From Elmis aenea (taxonomy: Eukaryota; Arthropoda; Insecta; Coleoptera; Elmidae), in NCBI GenBank assembly GCA_947652605.1, contig OX393576.1, positions 53,172,966 to 53,236,965 on the forward strand: a stretch of 64,000 bases of DNA, read 5' to 3'. Each line of letters begins with the position of its first letter. The first letter of the stretch is position 1. The position numbers were made by a program, and so were the translations under genes. Of the stretch, positions 33,896 to 45,415 are shown in pieces. The notes under the pieces are model-generated. The model was not told the DNA's origin. It made no database searches and was given only the letters and a program-made list of their open reading frames with translations.

Positions 33896-34147
33896 AACTG
33901 AAAATTTAAATTTAAATTTTTTTTAATATGATCAGAAGTAAAATTACATTTTTCTTTCGTCAAATTTACCCTCTGTAATAGTAATTTGGCGCAAGGAGGA
34001 GGGAGCTTAGGAACTGCATCTTTCTTGTCCCAGACGAAGAAGATTTGGCTCAATATATTAAACAATCAGGAATTAACGCTGGAGCAACCTGCTTGTTGGA
34101 CAAATCGAAAGTTGTTTTTACTTTAGGTAGGGTTTATAACTCAAAAC

Positions 34148-34583
34148 CAGGGCATGAAACCGGTTTTTTGAGCCGGTTTTAGAAACTGGTTAACCCTTAT
34201 TTTTTGTCCGTAAAAGTGATTTTTAACCAAAACCGAAACCGTTATTTTTAATGGCAAAAAAACGGCAACCTTCAACCAAAATAATTAAAAACCGGTTTTT
34301 TAACATTTTTTTAAATATAAAATTACTTTAAAAAATAGAGAATCTGTATTAAATGCGATTAGTTTACCAAAAGCCATTACTAAACGCTTGATTGTACATA
34401 TATTATAAAATTATAAATAGATAATATCTTTTCATACTTTCCACTCCTAATCTAAATAATGTCAAAAACCGGTATATAAGTTATATCGGTTTTTTACACA
34501 AGACCGGCTTTTAAACAAAAACCGTTATAAAAATAAAATTCTCGATATAGGTTAACCGTTAACCAAATTTTTCCGGTTTCATA
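34148..34583. mobile_element. hAT-like MITE with CCGGTTT-rich ends
   Basis: It starts CAGGGCATGAAACCGGTTTT and ends TTTTTCCGGTTTCAT, an inverted match of about 12 bp. The expected GCCCTG terminus is not preserved on the right and no duplication is visible. Internal ACCGGTTTTT-type motifs recur (34160-34300, 34465-34530). Confidence 0.55.
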
Positions 34584-34599
34584 CATACATATATTTTAA

Positions 34600-35348
34600 A
34601 ATTCATACTTTTCTCTATAAAATGTAAAATTTTCAACATAATTTTTTCACAAGGAAACGAGGTAGTCACTTCCGTTCGACGGTTTTTGGAAAGCTGCTTT
34701 TATGGTAACCATCATATCACATTGGTTTTTAAAGATAGATCAAATTAACTAGTCCTTGACGTGGCCGATTTTTATTTTGCCAATTTTTTGCAATATGGAG
34801 GACATCTGACTGTAAATTTCGGATTGTGGATTTCAAATTTAATCTTCTTTGATTTATAAAAATGAACTACGACGTTCAAAAAAAAATCCTATGATAAAAA
34901 CCAGATAGTTGTTTCAAGATTTACTGCACCAAATCTTATGTGAACGGGTCCATCCGTTTTTGAGATATAATGGTTACCGTTTTTAGAAACAACATTTTGC
35001 AAAAAACGTTGAGACGCGGTCACGCAGCGCTGTTGCCAAGAATGCGATGCATCTTGCAACAATGTCTCTCAGCTGTCCGTGCGTTTTTTTAGTACTGAAA
35101 ATCTTGTGCTTTGGAGTTCGCAAGTATAAGACGCACCGCTGGCGCTGTTTAAGCAACCTATAATGAGTTTGAGTTGGAGTTTGAGCGTTTTATAGATGAA
35201 ATTTACGGTATAACGACAGTTTTATACTTGCGCGCAAGAGGGCTTGACCAGCTGTAACTTTGCCAAGTTTTGGAATTTTTTATTGAAATTTTTAGAGAAT
35301 ATAACTAAACCGAATAAGTATGTTTTGAAAAAATCGGGTTTTTTGACC
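34600..35348. other. Stretch with a small inverted repeat, no gene
   Basis: CGCAAGTATAAGACGCACC (about 35119) and GTTTTATACTTGCGCGCAAG (about 35218) are weakly inverted and may bound a short element. No coding signal. Confidence 0.35.
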
Positions 35349-35356
35349 TACCTAGG

Positions 35357-35758
35357 CAGAAGCGGATCTACATAGGGACTAATAGGGCTTAAGCCCTGGG
35401 TTTCCAAGTGTCGAGGGCCCACAAAAATGGAATTATTATCATACATTTTTAATACTTTCTCATTAATCATGAGCACTTATCGTATAGTAAAAAATATTTA
35501 ATATTTATAATAATAATAATGATAATTTACAGTATTATTTGTTTTATTTTAAGCAATGTAACGTAATTGGTTAGGTCACCAAGTTTAAATCCACTGCCTC
35601 GAAAACGCCATATCATAAACAAATATATTCAACTCTGATTTTGATGTCGTTAAAAATGAATTTTTAACCTCAATTTTAAGATTCTTAATCTAACCAAAAA
35701 TGGTGCCCCATTGGACTTCAATAAGCCCTACTCCCCGAAAAAACTAGATCCACCCCTG
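35357..35758. mobile_element. hAT MITE with 8-bp duplication
   Basis: Exact TACCTAGG flanks (35349-35356, 35759-35766). The ends CAGAAGCGGATCTA and TAGATCCACCCCTG are inverted, followed by AGGGCTTAAGCCCTG-like subterminal sequence. About 400 bp, AT-rich core, no coding. Confidence 0.9.
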
Positions 35759-36295
35759 TACCTAGGTGTATGCAACTTTTATGTCACACCAAAAATCATC
35801 TCCGTCATACGTTTATGCACTCTCGTTTCTGTGATGATTTTCACGTTTGAGTCCCGTATATCAGTGTGGACATAAATCGGATTATACAATATAGTACATT
35901 ACACTAAGAACTGGTGATATATTTCTTGTGGCAAGCGTCTGATATCGTTTGAATGTGCTTGCTGCTTGCATGTTTATAAGTTTATGTCTGGACTTAGCAA
36001 GATTTATATCGAATAAAACTTTGTCAAACGATACTGTCTCGATAAAGAAACAGAACTGCAGTAAAAACAAGCAGTTGAGCTTATTGAATAACGTTCAGCG
36101 AGACTAAATAAATTGATAAATAAGATCGATGAGCTTACTGTGAAAATGTCGTTGAACTGAAATAAATGAACTCTTTTAAAAACCGTATAGTATAAAATCA
36201 TGCTTCAATTTATCACCAAATCAGTGTCAAATTCATGCAATTTAACTTGATATTGTGAAAAAGAAGACAACATGTTCAATTGCCTCTTGTCTCAA

Positions 36296-36362
36296 CAGGG
36301 ATGGGGAGTCGGAGTCAGGAGTCGAAAGTCGAGGAGTTGGAGCTTTTTTAAGGAGTCGGGAG
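36296..36362. repeat. Solo hAT-like end with GGAGTC repeats
   Basis: CAGGGATGGGGAGTCGGAGT followed by degenerate GGAGTCG/GGAGTTG repeats is hAT-end-like. It adjoins the palindrome at 36365-36543, and no opposite end was found. Confidence 0.45.
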
Positions 36363-36364
36363 TG

Positions 36365-36543
36365 AAAAATTAATTTAAAAAATAAATAGAAACAAATAAT
36401 AATCGTTGACATAAAAAATTAGACTTTAAGTTCAATCAAGTATTACAAATAGGGGCGGTCACTTTGAATACATTAAAGTCTAATTTTTTATGTCAACGTT
36501 TATTATTTGTTTTTATACCTATTTTTTTTTTAAATTAATTTTT
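36365..36543. repeat. Palindromic MITE-like hairpin, ~65-bp arms
   Basis: Arms 36365-36429 and 36473-36543 are inverted (for example CATAAAAAATTAGACTTTA and TAAAGTCTAATTTTTTATG) with a few mismatches and small gaps, around a ~43-bp loop containing GGGGCGGTC. Confidence 0.7.
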
Positions 36544-36899
36544 AATACATTTCCATTGATAGTTGTAGTATAATTTTTAAAATTTGATCGTTTTTTGTTA
36601 TGTTAAATAGACTGTTTGCTATAATTTGCATAAACTTTGAACTGATTTTTCTCGAAAAATTTCTTATGTATCCATACTTTTTTATTGCATGGTCTGATTC
36701 ATAATTAAATTCTCCATCCGAATTAACTATAACATGTATACTATGTAATTATAAAAAAACAAAACATTTGCCTATCGCAGATTTGACATACGTCATTGTA
36801 GATAACAAATGTACATCATTTAGTAGAGAATTTGTCGCCGTTTCCAAAAATATAAGGTTTATTGGGGTTATTTTCAATAATTAAAAAGTTTATGTTTTT

Positions 36900-37465
36900 A
36901 TTTACTTATAATATTTTTCAAGAGAATTTAAGAGTTGAGACAAACGGCAGTTTACTAAGAAAAATAAACTCTATACTAAAATTTGAAAAATAAAGTTGGA
37001 GCTGTTATAATGATAAAAATAATTTTTATTTTGATGTTTCGTAATAATTACCTATTTTGAAATTATTCCAAATAAATATATAAAGGTTTTTTCTAGACCC
37101 CAACATAGACTACAATCCTACATAAACCGAGTTTTTTAATCTTTTACCGTTTTTATGTAATTTAGGGTTATTGTTTCAACTTAAACACCCTGTATTATTA
37201 TTAGTTGTTATTAAAAAAAATAAATATTTACACGAACTTTGTAGCATACTTTTAGAGGCTATATCGATAACTACTCTCAATGTACATTTTTAACGTCTGG
37301 CACATACACACACACAAACCCGCGTTCACATACTCACACACGGATGTCATCGTAAAAATAGTCAAAACGGGTTCAGGAGACCTCAAAACGACGAAATCTG
37401 GAATTCGTAAATTTTCGCGATCACAATACTTTCTTCATACTTACTACGTATGGCGAAACTAAAAA
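36900..37465. repeat. Left arm of a long inverted repeat
   Basis: It matches 39695-40225 inverted. Blocks: AGACAAACGGCAGTTTACTA / AGTGAAATGCCGTTTGTCT, AGACTACAATCCTACATAA / TATGTAGGATTGTAGTCTA, then GGTTCAGGAGACCTCAAAACG / CGTTTTAAGGTTCCCTGAACC and TTCGCGATCACAATACTTTC / its inverse. A short CACCCTGTATTATTA is present at about 37189. Diverged, family unknown. Confidence 0.65.
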
Positions 37466-37601
37466 TACCGACTTTGGAGCCAAGAGCCGGTCATTTTTCT
37501 CCCTATTTCTGGTCTCAATTTTTAATGATACACACTGACAAAAGAGTTTTTAAATGGTGCTATAAAATGTAAAAAAAATAATTTTAATATTTTAAAATTA
37601 T

Positions 37602-37917
37602 TTAAACTGTTTCACGATTTATTTTGACACACTTTTTCATTATTCTAGCAGATGTTTGCCGATCATTTTGCACAAAATCACGCACCTTTTCTTCAATTTC
37701 GGGTGTTCGACTTGTTGATGGTCTGGCTGCACGATCAACATCTTCTAGCTTTATTCTACCTTCCAAAAATCGCTTAAGTTGCTTAAAAATTGTTGCTTGT
37801 TTGACGGAATTATCACTATACACTTTTTGCATCATTTCATGTATTTTTGTGGCATTTGTGCCAAGTGTTTTATAAATTTTTATCACTGTGCTCTTTCTTC
37901 GTTTGCCATTTTTCTAC
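37602..37917 (-). pseudogene. Mariner transposase N-terminal fragment
   Basis: On the minus strand from about 37886: KIYKTLGTNATKIHEMMQKV, then ATIFKQLKRFLEGR, RPSTSRTPEIEEKVRDFVQ and ARIMKKCVKINRETV. This is the mariner paired helix-turn-helix domain in order, including the linker GRPSTS. The frame stops right after INRETV because the catalytic region is deleted. A few codons upstream of the first ATG also read in frame (minus strand MANEERAQ-like). Same family as 14306-14830. Confidence 0.85.
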
Positions 37918-37955
37918 TCCATGGTGTTTTTACTACTCACGAATGCGACGCGTTA

Positions 37956-38694
37956 AGCCGGATCCACATCAATAAAAATGTGCGTTGTGCGTTGTATTTG
38001 ACACAAATTTGCTCGTGTTCGTCGAAATTTTTGTTGGTGTGGACTGTGCGCCGCATAGAAATGCACGCAAATAATTTCGTGGCGAACAACGCACGCTATC
38101 CATCGTGCTGTCGGTTTTTAGCCAACTTCAAAGAGATTTGCGGCGCACAGTAGTGTCAATGTGGACTTGATTCTGAGTGCATCTGTAGTTTGTTTCATTT
38201 TACTACGTAAACACCTATATTTGGGTGATTGATCATGTCTCATTTTTTAATGTACCTGTTCCTGTTCCGATAGTTTTTTTCCCTTTACCCTTCTCTCTTC
38301 TGAAAGACCCCGACAAGCTTGAAATTTTTTTTTATTTCTTCAACTCCAATACCACCACATGCTTCAGCTATTTTCTGCCACGCATCAGCTTTTTCGATCT
38401 TATTATAATGCTTACTGTGTTTGGTATTCCATAATAAGTTATGGTCTGCATACTATTGAATGAGGTGCAATGAATCTTCATTACTCCACTCCATTTTATA
38501 ACAACAGGCTCTCTAGCAGCAAACTGTTGCGCTTTGCATAAACAAACCTGCACAAGCGGATTCGGCCGTACAACACACAAGATAACTATTTACGTGCCAA
38601 AATACTTAACCAGATTTAAATTTGCGCCGCAAATATTTTTGCTGAATTTCAAAATACAAATACAACATAAATTTTTATTGATGTGGATCCGGCT
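37956..38694. mobile_element. PIF/Harbinger-like MITE nested in mariner copy 2
   Basis: The ends AGCCGGATCCACATCAATAA and its inverse are flanked by TTA (37953-37955, 38695-38697). Subterminal GTGTGGAC, GTGGAC and GCGCCGCA motifs recur. The 739-bp body has no transposase, and the 37779-38153 plus-strand frame is a chance product. Mariner leader sequence resumes at 38698 (TATGTAGCTCAAATTTGGAT), matching copy 1. Confidence 0.8.
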
Positions 38695-38825
38695 TTATAT
38701 GTAGCTCAAATTTGGATAGTTTGTCATAAATTAAAGTTTAAAATAAATTATTGAACACATAAATGGAATCACCCTTTATTAAGTTATAAAACCAGTTTAC
38801 GAAATTTATTGTCAGATTTTGTGTA

Positions 38826-39690
38826 TTATTATTGTTATTAGATAGGATATTGAACAAATATTTAGCTGCGCTTACAGTAAATTACAAGCAAAGAAAATCG
38901 ATATTGTTTAGAAACGTACGGTTATTCTTACAAGAAAAATCTTGAAGGTTTATCTTAAAATTTTACATAAAGCAAGCGAAACAAATAAGCTGGTTTATTT
39001 GCGAACACTGTTGTTTTACAGTAAACACAGCATTTGCTGTAAATGCGGTGAATGTAGCTTTAGTGCACTGCAGGGTGCTATAAGTTTCTACATGTTTATC
39101 TTTTTTGGTACTGTACGTCGTTTACGCTATTTTACTATTTACAAAACCGCTATATGCCCAAGTTTAAACCGTTTACGGTCCATAACAGAACGTGTTTTCC
39201 AGTAACGTGAATCAAATATGTAATACCGATAGCAGGCACGTATAAAAGGTACCTATGCTAATCTAGTGTATGTAGCACAGTTTTGCTATGCAAGAGGAAA
39301 CAGCAAAGATTCTGCAGGATGTTGTAATGAAAAATAATAACAGGTAAAAAAGTTTATAATCGCATCTCAAAAACCAAGCAGCTTAATGTGATCGTTGTCT
39401 AACCTACAAACGCCAAAATTCAAATTTGATTACAAAAATTAAATTAAATAGATAATATTTGAAACCAAAGTTTTTTTCTTTAGAAGTTACAGTAAATGGA
39501 TGTAAATTTTTCGTTTAAATTCTTATCAAGTACGAAACACACCTTTACTAAACTTGTCCATTCTTCTATCTCAAACAGTTTTCGAGATCCCATAGTCATC
39601 ATATTAAAACAAATAACCTCTTTGTTAATAAATGGCGGGAAATATTATCGAAATTTTTATGTGCCTTATAAAAGCTTTTGAGAGTTTTGC
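38826..39690. other. AT-rich stretch between inverted-repeat arms, no gene
   Basis: No recognised protein or element. The small 38942-39205 frame is AT-driven and unrecognised. Confidence 0.35.
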
Positions 39691-39694
39691 TTTC

Positions 39695-40225
39695 GCCACA
39701 TGTAGTATGAAGAAAGGTATTGTGATCGCGAAAATTTTCGATACAACAGATATACACGTTTTAAGGTTCCCTGAACCCATTTTGACTGTTTTCGCGATGA
39801 AGTTCACTCGCGCGCGCGCCTATGTGTTTGTTCCAGACGATAAAAATTTACATTTTTGACATGCCTTGTTGATAGCACCTTCAATTCCAAACTGCGTGCA
39901 TATATTTGATTTTTTAAATAATAACTTTGTGTTTAAGTTGAAAAGATAATCCTAAATTACATAAACACGGTAAGATTAAAAACTGCTGGTTATGTAGGAT
40001 TGTAGTCTATGTTAAAGCCTATAAAAAAACATAACTTTTTATAGAAAATTTAAAATTACGATATTATTTAAAAATTTCCAAATTTTAATACATAATTTTT
40101 CTCGAAAACGGCTACAATTGTTTTCAAATGTTAGTTAAAGAGTTTATTTTTCTTAGTGAAATGCCGTTTGTCTTAACTTTCATGAATTTCTGTAAAAAAA
40201 AGTTACTCTATGATTTTTTTAAATT
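39695..40225. repeat. Right arm of a long inverted repeat
   Basis: Inverse of 36900-37465, as described for the left arm. A CGCGCGCGCC run lies at about 39810, and both arms have a CACACA-like or GTGTTTG segment at the same relative place. Confidence 0.65.
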
Positions 40226-43200
40226 TTGAAAATATTTTTTAAGAAACGCTGTGGTTGTTCACATTCATAAACATTCGCATGAAACGTCATTTTGAAAGAC
40301 GTAAATGACGTCATATTCTGTCAACATTAATAAAAATGAGGTTACCTAGGTTCCTAGGTAGAGCGCCTGGAACGGCACTTTAAACTTTTTATACCCACTA
40401 ATAAGTACACAAACACACATACGGACATAAAAACAATATTTATGAAGGAAGTCATTTGGTGGCTACAACAGTTTATTATAAACTTCTAATCGCTTCTATA
40501 CCTTCTGAAAGAAATACAAAATCTAAAAAAAATAATGTTAGAAACAGCTTTTTTCCTTTATTTTTTAAATCTATTTAATAATCTAAGTTTTTTTGCCATA
40601 CAGTGGAAGAAAAATCATTACAAATCCTAGTTTAAATTTTTTACAACATGATTACAAATGTTTTGCAATAATTAATGGTTTAGATAAATTTGTTTTGTAG
40701 TTTAAATGTTCCCACAACGATGCGCCATTTTATAAAATATGCAATTATTTTAATTATATCGCCTCAAAGAACTGTACATTTAAATTTCGAGCCCTGTGGT
40801 TATCAGCTCTTCATTATTACGTAAATTGGAAAAATTAAATCAGAAATGTGGAATTAGGATGCAAATCCACAAAAAGAATATCCACTAAACCGCATAAGGT
40901 AGCTAACGAAATGACACGCTTCGTTTTTTTTTTGTAAGAAGATTGCATTTTGATCTTTCAATAAATTCCTTATCTTTAAAGAAATAATTTAAAATTATTG
41001 CTTAAATTACATTATAAAATAAAAGTATCTATCCGAACTAACAACATTTTTAAATTTCGTATTATTTGCTAATATGACGTAAGTACAAACAAATAATTTT
41101 TTAAATTTAAAGTTATCTAATAACAAAACAAGTTAACAACACCTAAAAAGTTAAATAAGTATAACGCATGTACATTATTTATATTTCGCAAAGAAAACGT
41201 TGTAGTTTAATCGCATTGATTTAATATTGTACACTAAAAACGATTTTTAATTAAATAAACATAACTATTAAAGAATATATTTTCTGGTAAAAAATATTTC
41301 TAGCAAATTTTTAACAATATTTGATCGCCAAATATATTAACCAAAAGGTTAAAATCAACTTTAGTACTTAGAACGATCTATTTGATTAATTAAGTATTGA
41401 TTTAATAAATTTTTAAGTTTAACTTCATGGTTTGGGTAAATATGGTATGATATCTTTAAAGACATTAAATAACATTTTAATGCGTATTATTAAATATAAT
41501 TTGAACTGTTTTATACAATTATATTTATTTTTATGGCTCAGATGAACAAAATCACAACGTTTTAAAACACTGAAATAAGAACGAACGTGAGTTTTTTTAA
41601 ACTTAATTTTTCAGTTGTTCAAAAACATCAAGCAATTTATGCAAATTGCTATAAATTTATTCAAAAAATGCACTTAAACCCTATAGTGTTCTACGGTAGT
41701 TAAACGAAGAACATTTAAAAGCTTTTGCAAAATGTTAGGCCAGGCTTGAATCAAACTGATGTGACAATCTTTTAAAAGTTTTGAGACGTAAGTTTATTTT
41801 GCATAAAACTGTCGGAATAACTGTATCATTAAAGGAGAGCAGTGTGGTAACCATCAACCTTTAATACTGCAGTTTTTCTGTGTTAAGACCCTTCCAAATC
41901 TTAGAACTTTGCAAAAATATCAGATCACAGTCAATATCTGCGTCACATCACTTTGATGCGCGCTCGGCCTTAGAATTTGAGTCTCATGAAACTTTAGCTT
42001 GCAGTTTTAATTGTTGCTATTAATCATTATTGCCTGGGCTCACTAGAGATCAAATTTTGTTGGATTTTTTAAGGGCATTTCTAATTCAGCGATTGCGTCA
42101 TCGCCCATAGAAATGCGGTTCGTTTATTTTGGCGGTTCATCCCCGAGAGCACGACTACCATACATTATGAGAGAAACATTTAACGCGGTCTGGAACACAA
42201 ATCAACTTGATTACATAGCGAAACGCTCTCAAATTCTTGTGTTTTACATATTTTCTACCGGATACTTTGTTTAGCTTTTTATTTCGCATTTTAAGGCACA
42301 CCAAAAACATCAGCAACATCAATAGCAACACAGAGAATAGCAACTTTTAACAAGTCAAGTGAAAATTACATAGAATAAAACATTTATTTGCCAAGGAAAT
42401 TGCAAACTTGTGGCATTCATGATTATACCAGGTATCTAAGAGTACCGAGTTTTAAATGAGAAATATACTCACCACTCATTTATTTTTTATCAAAATTTTG
42501 CTGAAGAATTTTTTTTACCGTATGAATATTGTTAAACCAAAGTTTGATTAACTTTGAACAATAACCGACTACTTAGTCGAGGATTCCCGACAGGACTAGG
42601 AAGGACTACCCTAAAGGATAGGGGATGTCACCCTCAGGACACTGTTGCGCAGCTTCTGCTTTCAAAAGATATTACTACCGTCATCTATACTATTCAAACA
42701 TGCACCAACAATCGCCACCGCAGAAGTTCACCGTACAATTTTAACAAATAGAAACCTATTTAGAAACGGTAGTAGGAAGCTAACGACTGGTTTTAAGGCC
42801 ATCTACAGGCCGATAGCAGAAGAAAACTGCTGTTGTGATATATGCTCCTAAAAGTGTCATCTATAGCAATGATCATAAAGTCTGCCAAGTACAAAATTAG
42901 ATAATGGGAAGGTACCATTAAATTTTCATTGCTGTCCCACGGGATTTGCAGCACAATTAATCAAACCTGTTGCGTCAACATTGTTCAAGTCCGTCGTAAT
43001 TAAATGTTTTTGAATATGTGAAGTTTTTTTTAGCAGCTGCTTTTGAATACTAAATAAAGAACACGTTTACCTTAGCGATGCCTTTCGTAGTTTATCATTT
43101 GTTTAAAGAGCAGTAAAAACGTTTTTTTAAATATCGTTTTATATTTAAGTGAGAAAAGTAATTTAAAAAATAAATTCAAAGAACGCGTCAACCAATCATA

Positions 43201-43540
43201 AGAAAACGTATTTTATGACTTCAGTTTTGTTGTGTTCGCTCTGCTTTCATGTAAAGGTTTGGGGTTTAGGTAATCAAAAAATTTAAAATTGAGTTATTAA
43301 ATAAAAGTTATGTTCTGGTTGGTGTTAAGATAAAACTTCAAAATTAGGTTCATTTTAAGTGGTTTAAAATATTTTTTGTACGATTTGAGTTTTAATGCCC
43401 AGAGAACAATACCAACAAAATAAAAGTTTTATTTATGTTAAAATAAGATTAATAACAACTTAAAAAAAGGTGAAACAATAATAAAATACGAGAATATTTG
43501 CAACCTAATTTTTGCTCTTAGCTCTATAAACTACTAGGCG
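40226..43540. other. Long AT-rich stretch, no gene or element seen
   Basis: 3.3 kb without recognisable protein, paired ends or tandem arrays. The 42554-42751 frame is slightly less AT-rich but has no recognised domain. This is the quietest part of the window and presumably intronic or intergenic. Confidence 0.45.
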
Positions 43541-43542
43541 AT

Positions 43543-43625
43543 TTACCCGGCGTTGCACGGGTGATTACAATAATTCTCTTTTATTAATCACAGACTACTC
43601 GCGCTCCGCGCTCGCGCCCGGAATG
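43543..43625. repeat. GC-rich patch resembling a dispersed repeat
   Basis: CGATTTACCCGGCGTTGCAC, GGGTGATTAC and CTCGCGCTCCGCGCTCGCGC stand out against AT-rich flanks. The phrase looks like part of a dispersed insect repeat, but there is no second copy in the window to prove it. Confidence 0.3.
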
Positions 43626-44915
43626 AATGACAAAGATGCAACTACAATAAAAAAGGGCTAGCAACAGCGAATCGAAAATCTTGGGACAGTCGCGCTTAGG
43701 TAGTTAAGAACCAACCACCGAGAAATGTATAGCCGGTCGAAAAATAAAGGAGTTTGTTGTTAAAATTATTGCGTTTTATTTGTTTCTTACTGTGTAATAA
43801 TTGCACTAGACCTGTGTACTACGTATAACAGCGTTTGATGGCCAACCACTTTATGAAGACGATCACAAGCCATAATTAACAACAATAAATATAAGACCAA
43901 TAATAAGTACTCTTCCCCAGCAGTGCAACCTATGTACAATACGGTCCGTTACAATATTTATATTGGCCATGTAATACGAAAATCTAAGTGTTTAAAAAAA
44001 ATAATTTATAAGCATGATGTAATTTGCAAAATGTAAATACATACCTACACACATACCGGAATTTAAAAAAAATGTAAAAACGTATGACTTTCTTTAGTTT
44101 ACCTACATAGTTTACAATAAATATTATCAACTTAATATGTAATATGAAAACTTTGATTTGTAAGAATTCTCTTAGTAAATAATTTCAGAAATTTTTTAGC
44201 TGATCTCTTGCTTTTCTAAGGCAAAAGAAACATTGTAAAATGTCAGCTTCTTTATTCGTTGTTAAATGAGCAATTTTTCATTAAACCGTGGTAACCAAAC
44301 ATTTTTCGCAATTTATTATCGTACAAAAGTTAAATAAAATATATGTTGCCTGAGCACGTTGTATGAAAATGTGTAAAATTGTTTTACAAATGTATTAAAA
44401 TTAATTACAAAAGATATTGCCCCATAGGTTTATTAGATACTTATTATTATTTACAAAAACATGCAGGGTGTTTCTTTACATTTTTAAATTTTTGGTTATC
44501 GGATTCCAAAAACTTCGAAAAGCTGCAGAATCAGCTATATGGGCAAAAATGTGAAGCATTTCAAGTCGATTACAAACTGTTTTTTAAATCACAAATAAAC
44601 GATTCTGAAAAAAAACAGGCAAATTTGATTTTTTAATTACATTTTTCTTAATATTTTGGGATAGTTATATGAAAATTCGTTTTTTTTTTGTTATGAAATA
44701 CGAGAAATCGAAGGATACGTAGCATTTGCTTTTTGACGTCCCTTCAGATGTTTTTTACGAGACAGTCAACTTTTTTATTTCCGATAAATTTTAACTGTGG
44801 TGGATATTTTTGGTTGTATTAAAAAATAAGTAATGTATAAGAGGCATACTCGGAAAATAAGTATAGTTTAGCTATTAAAAACCACTATTATTATATTCGT
44901 CATAGCTCATAGCTG
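43626..44915. other. AT-rich stretch, no gene seen
   Basis: No recognisable protein. A GCAGGGTGTTTCTTTACA segment (about 44462) resembles a mariner-MITE end without a partner. Confidence 0.4.
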
Positions 44916-44919
44916 AAGT

Positions 44920-45313
44920 CAGTGGTTGCCAACCTGTGAACCGCGCCCCCTAGTGAAGGCGCAAATATCTGAAGAGGGGCGCCAAGAAATGACAGGCAAA
45001 AAATATTTATTAAAACAACAAGTCACCAGTGAGAAACGGGACGGATTTAAAAACAATTGAGGAACTCTTTATTAGTGAACAAAGTGAATCGGCATGTATT
45101 TTTTAAAACAGTTGAAGGACCTTTTGTTTTTTTTTTTAAGTCACCAGTTTAATACAAGAGACGGATTGCAAAACAATTGAAGGACCCTCCTTTAGTCGCC
45201 ACTGCATAAACGGATTGAAAAGGGGGCGCAATAAAAATTGATATGAAAAAGAAGGAGCGCAACTTTATTGATAGAGTAAAGGGACGCGCAGTTCAAAAGG
45301 TTGAGAAACACTG
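44920..45313. mobile_element. hAT-like MITE
   Basis: The ends CAGTGGTTGCCAACCT and AGGTTGAGAAACACTG are inverted, followed by GCGCC-containing subterminal sequence. GGACGGATT/AAACGGATT and CAATTGA(A/G)G(G)A blocks repeat inside. No matching 8-bp flanks were found. It lies next to a mariner C-terminal fragment. Confidence 0.65.
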
Positions 45314-45316
45314 CCT

Positions 45317-45415
45317 TTAGCTATACTTATTTACATAGTTTTCACAATAATTGAGACATTTATCATAACGCGGCACCACCTTCTGTATACCCTTTCTATA
45401 TAAAACCGGCCCACC
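45317..45415 (-). pseudogene. Mariner transposase C-terminal fragment
   Basis: On the minus strand, LYRKGIQKVVPRYDKCLNYC then ENYVNKYS matches the conserved C-terminal mariner block (..GIQKL..RWDKCLN..GDYVEK). The frame upstream does not continue as mariner. A third, separate mariner relic. Confidence 0.75.

Larger units (their letters stand above)
37531..38823 (-). mobile_element. Internally deleted mariner (copy 2)
   Basis: The ends TACACACTGACAAAAGAGTTT (37529) and, inverted, TACACAAAATCTGACAATAA (38825 inward) match the mariner ends of copy 1 (12188), and both are flanked by TA. The minus strand keeps the N-terminal DNA-binding part of the transposase (37602-37917). The catalytic part is deleted. 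A PIF/Harbinger-like MITE is nested at 37956-38694. The whole mariner lies between the arms of the long inverted repeat. Confidence 0.75.

Noticed and set aside
37779..38153. 124-codon plus-strand frame as a gene
   Set aside because: It spans the junction between a mariner relic (opposite strand) and a nested MITE, so it is a chance product.
43543..43625. CpG-island promoter
   Set aside because: Short, with no TATA or initiator and no ATG exon downstream. It looks more like a dispersed repeat fragment.
44920..45321. 8-bp target duplication around the 44920-45313 MITE
   Set aside because: GCTGAAGT and CCTTTAGC do not match in register. No duplication can be claimed.
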